From contig OY783220.1 of NCBI GenBank assembly GCA_963678705.1, positions 7,585,001-7,649,000 on the forward strand: a stretch of DNA of 64,000 bases, written 5' to 3'. Shown here piece by piece: positions 1 to 13,864 of the stretch (positions are counted from its first letter, which is position 1; every line of letters begins with the position of its first letter). The translations under genes were made by a program, and so were the position numbers. Source of the stretch: Panorpa germanica (taxonomy: Eukaryota > Arthropoda > Insecta > Mecoptera > Panorpidae). A model generated the notes under the pieces. It saw only the letters and a program-made list of their open reading frames with translations, had not been told where the DNA came from and did no database searches.

Positions 1-86
1 TTTCCTATTAAAATTTAACTCATTTAATTCTTTAGATATTTTGTGATGCTTCTATATAGGAGTGTTAATGTATGGCTATAATTTAC

Positions 87-2358
87 CGCTACAAATTCAG
101 CTTCAGGATCTTTGAAAGAATCACATTGTACTCCGAAAGCACACGTGGCAATTACATCCATTGTAAATCTCCCAAATAAAGTCTTCATTTCCGTTTCGGG
201 TCCATCTAAACATGGAAGCAAAATACGAAAAAAATTGATAAAAAATAGTACACACAGAATTTGACATGGAATCTAGCATTTTGGGTGAGCAGTAATTTTA
301 TGTTTTCATCACGTGAAAAGGTCAAACTTGCCCTCATTCGGCCGTCGGTTGGGAGCGCGGTTTTCCCCGAAAATTTGAATTTAGGTTGGACCCTTTTACA
401 TGACCAAGCAGAAGAATTGTTCCCTACACAAATTTCTTTGACTAATGTTATTTTTCTTAATTTTTCTAAAGTCTCCCAAGTAAAGTTTACTACCTTTCTA
501 TACCTGTTTTACATTACTTTTCTTGACAATTAAGGAGGTACAGAAGGTTAACGTAAATGATGAAAACGTTGTGAAATTTGGAGGGTCGATACAAATAGTT
601 CAAATACATGCTGTCTCAAAATTTTAGAGACCTAGGGTTCATAGTTTTCTTTTTATACATGATTAAAAATAGTCATTTTCCATACAAATCATAATTTTTA
701 GCTCAATTTCACCACATAATATAACTTTTAACTATAAAAAAATGGTGACACGGCTTTCAAAAACTAGGTGTATATAAAATAATCTTTTCTGTAACTATTG
801 CAAAAAGAAAATTATCCAAAGGATACCTATTTACGAAAATATTTAAATAAAACCTTTAAGAAACAGTAAATGTAGGTTATAAGCCGGCAACGTTGCAAAT
901 GCCAATTTGAGGGGGAGATTCAAAATCGGAATAAATGTTATATAAAATATAACAATTTATTGGTCAAAGAACCAAATCACGCATGCGTCAATACACGTAA
1001 ATTTACAGCGTTGCCAAATTTTTTATTAATTTTTCAAAATATTTAATTTGAATTTAAATTGAATTAATATAAATTTGATATTAATTATAGGTAATTTTTA
1101 ATTTATGAAACTATTATATGTATAAAAAAGTCATTTTAACAAACAAAAAGCAGTTTAATAGGGAATTGAAAAATTCATTTTCAAAGGTACAGTCCCAATA
1201 TTTGCTCGTCCCTCATGTACTTCGTATTTTGCATTTCATATTACCGAGAGATAAACTTTTTGCATTGACGGTACGTCCTGTACCTCCTTAAATTTATGAA
1301 ATAGTAGCACAAAATAATATTTTACTCATTATTTCTTGAATGAGCGATAAATTGCAACGATAGAAACTATCTTTTAATAATGTTATTTATTGCATAACTT
1401 AGTATCCGATGGAATAACACATAATTGTATTTGTTATTAGTTAACATACCGTTTCTATTTTGTAGAAAATGGCATAATTGTTTTCCGCACTGAACAATAA
1501 GGTCAGTCATTATTTTCATTTTCCTTGAACTGAACGTTGATGTCATTTGAGCGCGTACACTCTTCCAATGTTTTCCCTAAAAGTAATCTATTAGTTATTT
1601 AATAAATTTAATATTTCTATTAAAATTATGATTTTTACCTTTAAGTTAACAAGCATGTAGCGCAAATAATTTGTCTCATTTAGATTTAGTGTGGATCTGT
1701 CCAAAAAGTGATCAAAATTTTGTACCAAAATTTGGCGAATTAACTCTGGATCTCGTACCATTAAAACTGGGTTTCTTCCTTCGAAAAATCCTTAAAAAAA
1801 ATATTTGAGATTTATTTTATGAAGGTCTAATACGCAAACTTTTAAAATATGTCTGAATAGATGATTTGAGCTTTTCGTAGAGCATTTTAGGATATATTTT
1901 ATATTAGTTTAAGACAGTTCGCTAGTGGCAATCGTAAACAAAAGTATAAACGGATATTAAGTACGCGCGTTAAGCATGACAACATACAACGTTGCCAAGT
2001 TGTTTAAAAAATATATCAACTTTTTTACTACTACTATTAATATCTTGCTTCACAGCTTGTCAAAACATTTGAAAATTTATAATTCAATTAATGACACATT
2101 TAAATTTTATTTAAATATATACATACCTGCAATATTATATCCATCGCAACGTTTATATAAATCTCTCTGAAACTCATGATAAGAAGTTCTAAAAGTCACC
2201 CTTTTTCCAATGTTTCCCACAAAAGGGGTTGGCTTCAGAAAATGCACCCCTTTTTTACGCCAATGATCGAAAGTAAGGGTAAGATACCAGTACAAAATAA
2301 CGGCTATCAAACAAATTAAAAACCAGTTTGAAAGCAAAATTGTTTTAAACTCAAACAT
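87..2358 (-). CDS. Cytochrome P450, CYP3 clan (CYP6-like), 5' part; gene truncated by window edge
   Basis: Haem-thiolate monooxygenase of the ER membrane, N-terminal part only. Four exons on the minus strand splice in frame: 2358-2127, 1790-1639, 1576-1450 and 205-87. Exons 2 and 3 have exactly the same lengths (152 and 127 nt) and phases as those of the complete P450 at 6513-10275; exon 4 is one codon shorter. Exon 1 starts with ATG and codes a membrane anchor (about residues 8-30), then a KKGV hinge and a proline-rich turn. Exon 2 holds LMVRDPELIRQILVQNFDHF. Exon 3 has the helix-C motif WKSVR, and exon 4 the GRFTMDVIATCAFGVQ segment. Oxygen-binding and haem-binding regions would lie left of the window. 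Intron 3 is long (1.24 kb) because a TTAA-flanked element has inserted. No stop or frameshift is seen in the visible exons. Subfamily cannot be fixed from the sequence alone. Confidence 0.9.
534..1287. mobile_element. 754-bp non-autonomous DNA transposon with TTAA target duplication
   Basis: Terminal inverted repeats begin GGAGGTACAG at the left and end CTGTACCTCC at the right, directly flanked by TTAA at 530-533 and 1288-1291. There is no coding capacity. It lies inside intron 3 of the left P450. TTAA duplication is typical of piggyBac and also of Kolobok or Sola3-type elements; the short terminal repeats alone do not decide between them. Confidence 0.7.
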
Positions 2359-2522
2359 TTTGTTTGAGACAATAAAATGTTAAAATTTGTTGAAGCACGT
2401 AAATTTAATTTATGTTAGTTTAAAAATTATACTATTTTATATATGTAGTAATTTGTTTTTTGTTGTTTATTTAAATAAGGTTCACTTACTCGTAACGCAG
2501 TTACACACATACTGATGACAAG

Positions 2523-2831
2523 TGTTCAGTACAAAATTAGTACAGAACATAAGAAGATGTCTCTGTTGGCATTCCAACATTATAATGTATTGTTGTCTCT
2601 AATAGAAGTAATGCGCATGACTACAATACGACGACTGCTGTACGCTACAGCGATATGGCATTCGTGTCAGTTGTGTTTTGGGCTTCTACACTGTCAAGAT
2701 CATAATTCCCAACCATCTTGTTATTATAAGAATGTTGGTTCAAAGTAATTAAAAAGTGTAAAATTATTTTATCATTAAACAATTGAATAATTATTCAATC
2801 TACAAATACTCGCATGGTTTTATTTCGTACA
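2523..2831 (+). repeat. 5' LTR of the BEL/Pao element
   Basis: 309 bp, begins TGTTCAGTAC and ends TTTCGTACA, identical to 5342-5650. LTRs are made identical at insertion, so zero differences imply a very young insertion. A short open frame inside it is not a gene. Confidence 0.93.
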
Positions 2832-2990
2832 TGCGAAGCTGGTCCTTCGAGTCTTACAAAGCCGATCCTTCGAGTTTATTAACCGCGTGTGTTTTTCATT
2901 GTATTTTTGGCGTTTTATTACATTTGCCCCTTGGCGATTGCCATTGATTGGGTAAATGGGACGCTCTATTTTGGCGGATTCACGGAGGAT

Positions 2991-3070
2991 TTGGATATTT
3001 TACAATTACATTTCCAGAAGCCTTACAAGCGAAGCTGGATATTTTACAATTACATTTCAAGAAGGTTTTA
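2991..3070 (+). repeat. Imperfect direct repeat in the leader of the BEL/Pao element
   Basis: A unit of about 44 bp starting GGATATTTTACAATTACATT occurs twice in tandem between the 5' LTR and the ORF. The join also repeats the GCGAAGCTGG found next to the putative primer-binding site. This looks like template slippage during reverse transcription. Confidence 0.6.
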
Positions 3071-3500
3071 AATCCTACAAAAAAAAAAAAAAACTGGCCT
3101 TACAAGCCATTGGTACCCGCGTGTGATTTCGTGGTGTTTTGAGGTTACGTCTGTATAGTAACCGGCACAAGTGCAAGCTGTTTGTTACATTTACCCTATG
3201 GCGGCCTGGCAAGTCATCAATTGCCATTGATTGGGTAATGCAACGTTTGATTTAAGCGGATTCGCATATAATTTGGATTACTACACGTTTATATTTTAAG
3301 AAAAATTATTCATTACGGAAGAGGATACATGGATGCTGGAGGAGAGTAAAATACTTCTTTACTCATGAAGGTACAAAGTTATTATTACTATCTGCAAGTA
3401 CCAATCTATTAAAAACTTCTCATGTTGCTGGATTAACCTGGATTAGTTTGTCATCCACGTTTCATCTATCATATAAGTACGAATCTATCACCTAAGCAAG

Positions 3501-5186
3501 ATGGAGGGATTGAAAAGGCTTAGATCGGCGCGGACGGCTGCAAAAAGTGCAATATCACGGATGGACAATTACGTCAGCGACCCAAGGGCTCTCGACTCCG
3601 CTACAGTGGAGGTGCTGCAGGTGAAAAAAGAAAAGATGATGACTACATTCCAATCGTACGAGCTCACGCAGTACAGCATTTTAGAAATTGATGATCAAGA
3701 TGAGGAAGACATTGAAGAAGTTGAAGAGAAGTATTTTAACATTATTGCAAAATTAAATGCTAGCATCAATAAGTTAAAAGAAGTTAATAGGCCTGAATTA
3801 GTTCCATTGAAGCTCCCAGCGGTGGAAATTCCAACCTTCGATGGCAAGGATATAACCAGGTTTAAGCCCTTTTATGAGCTCTTCCAAGCAGTGGTTCACA
3901 ATAATGCATCATTGTCCGATGTTCAAAGACTTTTTTATTTGAGAAAGTATCTCGTTGATGAGGCTCTCTCAATAATTATAAATCTGCCGCTTGTGAACAG
4001 TTCATACAAAGAGGCTATTGATTTATTGTTAGCGCGGTATGAAAATAAGGCAAGATTAATCTTTTATCACATTAATATAATACTAGATATTCCCAACATG
4101 CAGAAAGGTACTGCAGTCGATATAAGGGCTTTTTTATGTCAAGTAAAACAGCAATTACAAGCGTTAAAAAATCTTGATGAGCCTGTAGACAAGTGGGATA
4201 TGATTTTAATCTCGGCCTTAAGTAGAAAATTAGATATCGTTACTAACCGCACTTTCCACATGGAAAGAAATTTAGAAGAACTGCCTACTATGGCAGAATT
4301 TATTTCATTTTTAGAAAGACGTGCAATTGCAATTGAGTATAGTTTAGATTATAAAAATATGTCACATGACAATAATAATAATAAAGGAAATGTGGTTCCA
4401 AGAAAATTGTATAATAAAAATAAGTATTCACATAATAATATTGTATGTAATCTTGCTATTTGTGAATATACAAACCTTAAAAATGTTATGGAACAATCTT
4501 GGACAACTGAGAAAGTCCCAGAGGAATCAGATAAGTTTTCTGAGGATTACTTAAAGGCTGAACATAAATTTCAAAATTCAGTAGCACTTAAAAATAATTT
4601 AACTGTTGATTTGCCATTACTCAGCCTAGTAAATAAAATAGAATTGGAGGATTCTTTCTCAGTTGCCCCGCAAAGATTTAATGTGTTGGAAAAAAGATTT
4701 AGACACAATCCTTCATTATTGGAGGTTTATAAAACATTATTAAACAGATCAACCAGTATTATGACATTAGGTTTAAAACACAATATTATTTTTATAAATA
4801 TTAAAATAAAAACAAATTTAATTTGCTACAAGTCCAGTGTAGCTCCATCAAGTAAGGTACTTACAATACCCCAGCTTGAGATTATTAGCGCAGTGTTGCT
4901 GGTGCGAATCAAACAAGCAACAAATAAAATTTTTGATTCAAATACAATACTTCCATCAGATATTAATTGCAATGTTTACAACATTGATGTAAAACAAACA
5001 TCTGTACTGTTGGAATTGTTAAAAGATAATTGTTTCAATAACATTGTAACTATTGAGTTGATGATTGTTGTGTACATTATGCAATTGATAATGTATGCTA
5101 CATTGATAATTATGGTTTCTGTTATATTTAGGATAGTAATTAATTTGTTTTATATTATTTTCACAAAATTATGTAGACTACCATAG
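3501..5186 (+). CDS. Gag with fused Pol remnants of a BEL/Pao retrotransposon
   Basis: 561 residues from the first good ATG. Residues about 100-290 match the BEL/Pao Gag region (DUF1759 type): the LPAVEIPTFDGKDITRFKPF block followed by helical LRKYL and SALSRKLD segments. An Asn-rich stretch follows around residues 288-300. From about residue 335 the frame continues into pieces that resemble BEL Pol downstream of the protease. One has WTTEKVPEESDKFSEDY and FNVLEKRFRHNP (about 335-415); another, VAPSSKVLTIPQLEIISAVL (about 445-470), resembles the segment after the reverse transcriptase palm. The last 50 residues are very hydrophobic. Several internal deletions must have happened, yet the frame stays open. 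CCHC knuckles, protease, the YxDD reverse transcriptase centre and integrase are missing. This is a transposon protein, not a host gene. Confidence 0.85.
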   Translation: MEGLKRLRSARTAAKSAISRMDNYVSDPRALDSATVEVLQVKKEKMMTTFQSYELTQYSILEIDDQDEEDIEEVEEKYFNIIAKLNASINKLKEVNRPELVPLKLPAVEIPTFDGKDITRFKPFYELFQAVVHNNASLSDVQRLFYLRKYLVDEALSIIINLPLVNSSYKEAIDLLLARYENKARLIFYHINIILDIPNMQKGTAVDIRAFLCQVKQQLQALKNLDEPVDKWDMILISALSRKLDIVTNRTFHMERNLEELPTMAEFISFLERRAIAIEYSLDYKNMSHDNNNNKGNVVPRKLYNKNKYSHNNIVCNLAICEYTNLKNVMEQSWTTEKVPEESDKFSEDYLKAEHKFQNSVALKNNLTVDLPLLSLVNKIELEDSFSVAPQRFNVLEKRFRHNPSLLEVYKTLLNRSTSIMTLGLKHNIIFINIKIKTNLICYKSSVAPSSKVLTIPQLEIISAVLLVRIKQATNKIFDSNTILPSDINCNVYNIDVKQTSVLLELLKDNCFNNIVTIELMIVVYIMQLIMYATLIIMVSVIFRIVINLFYIIFTKLCRLP

Positions 5187-5341
5187 AGTTAAGAAGTTTA
5201 TGTTATTTTGTGTAATTTTGTTTATAATAGTTTTAAGAAGTTCACATTATTTTTTGTAAATTGGTTTATAATAATTTTATGTAACATTGTATAATTTGAT
5301 ATTAGTTGTGAGCTTATCTACTTCTGCTGGCTGGCAATTTA

Positions 5342-5650
5342 TGTTCAGTACAAAATTAGTACAGAACATAAGAAGATGTCTCTGTTGGCATTCCAACATT
5401 ATAATGTATTGTTGTCTCTAATAGAAGTAATGCGCATGACTACAATACGACGACTGCTGTACGCTACAGCGATATGGCATTCGTGTCAGTTGTGTTTTGG
5501 GCTTCTACACTGTCAAGATCATAATTCCCAACCATCTTGTTATTATAAGAATGTTGGTTCAAAGTAATTAAAAAGTGTAAAATTATTTTATCATTAAACA
5601 ATTGAATAATTATTCAATCTACAAATACTCGCATGGTTTTATTTCGTACA
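5342..5650 (+). repeat. 3' LTR of the BEL/Pao element
   Basis: 309 bp identical to the 5' LTR, followed by the target duplication ACAAG at 5651-5655. Confidence 0.93.
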
Positions 5651-5655
5651 ACAAG

Positions 5656-6512
5656 TTTATTGCAACGTGAATATAAGTACGACTTTGTTTTCTTAATAGA
5701 AAGCGAACTTATTTATGTTAAACTGTTATAATTAGTGCTAAAAAATTAGTGCAGAGTCGTAACTACAATTTAAGCGCCCTCTAGACACTTTCTTAATATT
5801 GTGCCTTTATTTTTACATATTTTTTGAATATTTTTAAGATCTCTTAATTATGCACCTGCATAAATAAAGTGATAAGATGTTCTATGTTGACATTTTTTTT
5901 AGTTAGATAAACTACTCGCATGATTTTAGTCGCCCTCTGCATCTAAAACTTTCTTGCAAAACGGTATTCAAAATCTTTTACTACTTTATTAATTGAATAT
6001 ATATAATTTAAAGTTTTGTTAATGTCAGAAAATGTAAATTAACAACACGTGGAAGAGAAGGGAAGCAAGAGGGCAGATGCAGCAACCCTTATAATACACA
6101 ACCATCTCAGTTGTTATCACTCTAGGGTGTAGTCGTCGCTGCATACGCCTTCCTTCCCGCTGTGCTTGTGTAAAATACAAACGCCTACATTCGTGACGTG
6201 TGGACCCTGCTTAACATATATATATATACACATACAACCAACAAAACTTTCTACTAGATGTTGTCTATTACTATAATTTGTCACATATTACATGTTATTT
6301 GCGGAAATCTATTGTTGCTCTATTTGAGTGTTATTTCAGGTGTCACTGTTATTAGTATATGTTACTGTATTACTATAAATCCGAAGCACATAGACACGGT
6401 AAATAAAACATGTTAAAATAATTATTTATATTTATTTAAAGTTTTAAAAGAATACTTAATATACTACACTATAATATTTTTGTCCTAAATATAACACAGT
6501 TTTAGATTTAAT
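5656..6512. other. Intergenic, 3' flank of the complete P450
   Basis: No gene is recognised. On the minus strand an AATAAA polyadenylation signal lies at 6436-6431, about 80 nt after the P450 stop codon. The stretch 6040-6200 is somewhat less AT-rich but has no coding frame. Confidence 0.5.
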
Positions 6513-10275
<3,763 letters not shown>

Positions 10276-12690
10276 GATGATACAACGACCTAAAATATAA
10301 GAGCAATAAAGATTATAATTATTGTTAGCGAATAATATTTTGAATTTGTATAAATAATGTATATTATCTTATCTCTATTATAGAACATAGAAAGAATAAA
10401 AATATTAAATTGTGACGTCACTGTACTTTAAAAATGGCATAATGCGGCTCCTTTAATTTTTGCGTTCTTTTAAACGAAGGAGTAGACTTATTAGAATATT
10501 TAAGTCAAATTTAAAATTTATAAAAATCTAATCCTTTTATGTCATAAAAGATTCGTAACCCATTCTTTCTAAAGAATATTCCAGCTCTGTTGTACAACAA
10601 TTAATGTTAAGTCACGCAAAAAGTGAATACTCAAAAGTCAGCACAAAAATCTCTCTCTCAAAAAGCAAATGTTTCGATCGCTAACATTTGTCCAAATATC
10701 ATGGCTAATAAGAAAGAAAACAGCTGGGATCATATAAAGTAAGATAAGGTAATTTTAGGCAATTTAAGCACAAGTATACATCCTAATAATGTGTTAGAAA
10801 GTAACTAATAAAATAACATCAACTAATTTTTATATATGTAGCATAAGATATTGTTCAAAACAAATATATAATTTTATATTCATATAAGACTGCTTATGTA
10901 ATAATTCAAAACATTGAAAAAACGTTTCTGAAACGTAAATGTTATATTTGTACTTATACAGCACTGTTATTTTACATTTAAATGAAATATTTAAATGACG
11001 TTTCTTTGTTTTTGTTTATAACTTTCATCCTGCGCCTAACTTCATACTTAATTAAAAATACATGACAGAGAATTACTGTCTGCGGCGCAACCATGACACT
11101 ATTGATTTGTCTGTAAACATAACTTATTTTAAATAAATATTTATTACATACCTGTGATTTATAGTAACAATAATGTATTGTATTTGGTAATTTAAATTGT
11201 TTTACGTGCAATGAGTCGTATAATATTTTTACTGTATCGAACTGAATATATTATCTCATGAGTAAATGTAGACTTGCGCACTAGAAAATCAACTGTGATG
11301 GTGCATTCACAATTTATAAATAGATAGTTTATGAGTGAGAGATAACAGGATGTACTAATTAAATTAATAAACGCTACAAGATAACTAAGAATGACGTTTA
11401 CGTAAAAACAATAATTAACAACTGCCTCTAAGGAACTAAATTTTTAATAAATTTATATTTATGTGTTCAGCAGTGTTCAGTATTTTTGCAGTATCATATA
11501 TGTAAATATAATATTTGCGTGTTAGTTATCACTAACAGTTGTGATATTTCGAAGTTGTTATTAGAGCTCCCTCTGGTGCAACGTTCAACATTTTAATACA
11601 ATAATAATATAAGGTAACACGTGTATCGAAGATAATAAATGCGCATCTCCATTACAGCAACATTCAAATTATTAATTATTGGAACATTAATATAAAGAAA
11701 ACTTTTGTTGTAACGAGTGTATACAAAGTAGACTTTACATCATAGTTGCAGTATCTGCTTGTATAGAACAACCTAAATATTTACAATAACCAGTATGCAG
11801 CTTCTTCTATTTCCGCTACTCACTTTAGATCGAACATAGAGCACAATTCTTTTTTAAATATTTATAATTCATATGATTATCAAAGATGCGAACCATATTT
11901 TTTTAATTTTGTTATATTTATATTAGATGCATATTTTTTATAATTGTTTAAGTTTTCATAATGTTGGTATCATATTTAATTATGTACTTCAAATACTGCA
12001 AATATATTTCAGTGATCACAGTTAAAATAACAATTAAAAACACTATTTTATTAAATGATGCGCCTGTTTATATGCAACAATTACTACACTATTACTGTAG
12101 TTCAAACGACAGACGATAGATAGCTTCAAAGTTCTATTTTAACGTTACATTGTTTTCATGTTAGCTTTATTTTAATGCTATTGATACGCAACTTATAAAT
12201 ACATATAGTAAGTACAACGTGTACATAAATATAATAATACATATAATTAAAAATAATCGTCTATTTTGTAAATTTTTAAGGGCATTCGTTATTCTTAGGC
12301 AATTATCCCGAACATTAACATTAATTAATAATTTTCCTTTTCAAAATGTACTCCCTAACTGCTAATTTTATTATTTTATAGCTTTAAAATCTTTTCTTAG
12401 CTTCTGAAAGCCTTTAATCTTTAAAAAGGTCTTCTTAAGACTTTGTAATCCTTAACAAGCGTTTTTAAGAAGTTTTATGAGTATGCTAATGCATATTGGT
12501 TTAGATTTATTTTTAAAATACTCGTAAAATAGGTCACAAAACGTCGTATATTATATAATATCGTTTAGGTAACAGATATGTTATATTTATAGCCTTTTGT
12601 TATGTTAAATAAACCTCGAATTCACGTAACTGTGTTTAGCGAGAGAGAAATAATTTATCTAAGAAACAAACCTATACCTTTTTGGGTAAT
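10276..12690. other. AT-rich intergenic region upstream of the P450 pair
   Basis: No coding exon, RNA gene or dated repeat is recognised. The proximal few hundred bases should hold the promoter of the complete P450. All short open frames here lack codon structure or homology that I can see. Confidence 0.5.
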
Positions 12691-12960
12691 GGGCTTGCGT
12701 CCTATGTCTTAATTTCTATAAAAGTGTACTATATATTGATAAAGTGGGTTACTAGAACCTCAAATGTTCAATTATTTGTTAATAACTCCTTATATGTTAG
12801 GAGATATTAACAATTAAAAAAGTCAAGGGATTCAACGTTGTACACATTCCAAGTGTATGTGACATCACAATCCTTGTGTAAGGTTAGCAACCTTACAGCT
12901 CATAAATCTCTGCTATATGTATTTATATATCAAAATATCAAATATTATGTACAGCTATTA

Positions 12961-13519
12961 GGGGGCGTCCATAAATTACGTGAGGTGTTTTTTTAAATTT
13001 TCTGTCCCTACCTCCCCCCCTGGTGAGATGTCGTGAGATTTTATTCAACCCCCTCCCCCATCCCCCAATCTCACGTGAGATTTTTCAAAATGTGGGTTTC
13101 TTACGTAAACGCGTTGGATTGTTATTGTAAAAAGAAAAAAAAAATTTGCTTCGTGCTTTTATTTACGACTACGGTTCTACTGTGCGAGGTAGTGCCGCCC
13201 GTATTCGGACGGCTTTGTAGCGTGCAGTCTGAGAGCTCCAGAGCGATCTCATTACATTTACATGGTTCGGATAGGTAAAGCGTAGTAGCCCGTATACGTC
13301 CGGCAGAAATTCGCTTAAATACGGTCCCATACTGAGACAGGCCTTAAGCATGTGCAATCTAGATTAAATGGACCAAAATAGTATAATTTTTTTTTTCAAT
13401 CAGAAAAAAAATTGCGTGATATTTGCCGAGACCCCCCCTCTCTCCAACGGAAGATTAAATGAGATTTGACTCGACCCCCTCCCCCCCTTAAACATCTCAC
13501 GTAATTTATGGACGCCCCC
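12961..13519. mobile_element. Family G MITE nested in family A
   Basis: Inverted ends GGGGGCGTCCATAAATTACG and the reverse complement, flanked by TTA at 12958-12960 and 13520-13522. The uninterrupted family A copies at 25.25 kb and 31.18 kb read straight through this point, which shows it is an insertion. It has C-rich subterminal tracts. The TTA duplication would fit PIF/Harbinger, but the ends differ from the element at 8.15 kb. Confidence 0.72.
13170..13343. mobile_element. 3' fragment of the Harbinger-like MITE, nested in family G
   Basis: About 174 bp, nearly identical to the right end of the element at 8153-8824 (shared GTGCGAGGTAGTGCCGCCCG and CATACTGAGACAGGCC). It is followed by TTA, but the left end is missing. 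It is the third layer of a nested insertion. Confidence 0.75.
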
Positions 13520-13864
13520 TTACAAGGAATAATAAAATTTAAATATTATGTCTGCCTTAGCAGGATTAAATAAAATAAAAACTTATTATTCTTTGACTTG
13601 ACTTGATTATTTGACTACCAACAGCTACAGAACATTACCACAGCACTGACCTACTCAACAAATAACTGACGTTAAAATGCATTTCACGTCATACAAATAT
13701 GGCCGACCATTTCTAGAGCTAAAACTATAATTCAAACTTTCAATTGCTATATCTCCGTCAATATTTAGATATTTAATAAAATAAACACGCCAATACACAT
13801 TTATTAACATCAATTTTAATCAAAAATTGAAAAATCGACCACTAAAAAATGAGGACGCAAGCCC

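Larger units (their letters stand above)
2523..5650 (+). mobile_element. Recently inserted, non-autonomous BEL/Pao LTR retrotransposon
   Basis: A complete insertion of 3128 bp with two 309-bp LTRs (2523-2831 and 5342-5650) that I read as identical base for base, starting TG and ending CA. A 5-bp target duplication, ACAAG, flanks it at 2518-2522 and 5651-5655. The internal part is only 2.5 kb and contains one 561-codon ORF with Gag and fragments of Pol. Protease, the reverse transcriptase core and integrase are absent, so it can move only with enzymes from a full-length relative. The sequence just after the 5' LTR (TGGTCCTTCGAG, from 2840) may be the primer-binding site. I see no clear purine tract before the 3' LTR. 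It lies between two P450 genes, 164 bp upstream of the ATG of the left one. Confidence 0.92.
12691..13864 (+). mobile_element. Family A element, copy 1, carrying two nested insertions
   Basis: Its ends are GGGCTTGCGTCC and the inverse GGACGCAAGCCC. The same interior (ATTGATAAAGTGGGTTA near one end, TGGCCGACCATTTCTAG near the other) recurs at 24901-25530 (reverse), 30914-31530 and, decayed, 37978-38370. Copies without insertions are about 620-630 bp. There is no coding frame. Copy 1 is longer because family G has inserted at 12961-13519. Confidence 0.75.

Noticed and set aside
2515-2748. 77-codon frame on the plus strand, and its twin at 5376-5567
   Set aside because: Both lie inside the two LTRs; identical because LTRs are identical, not because of coding.
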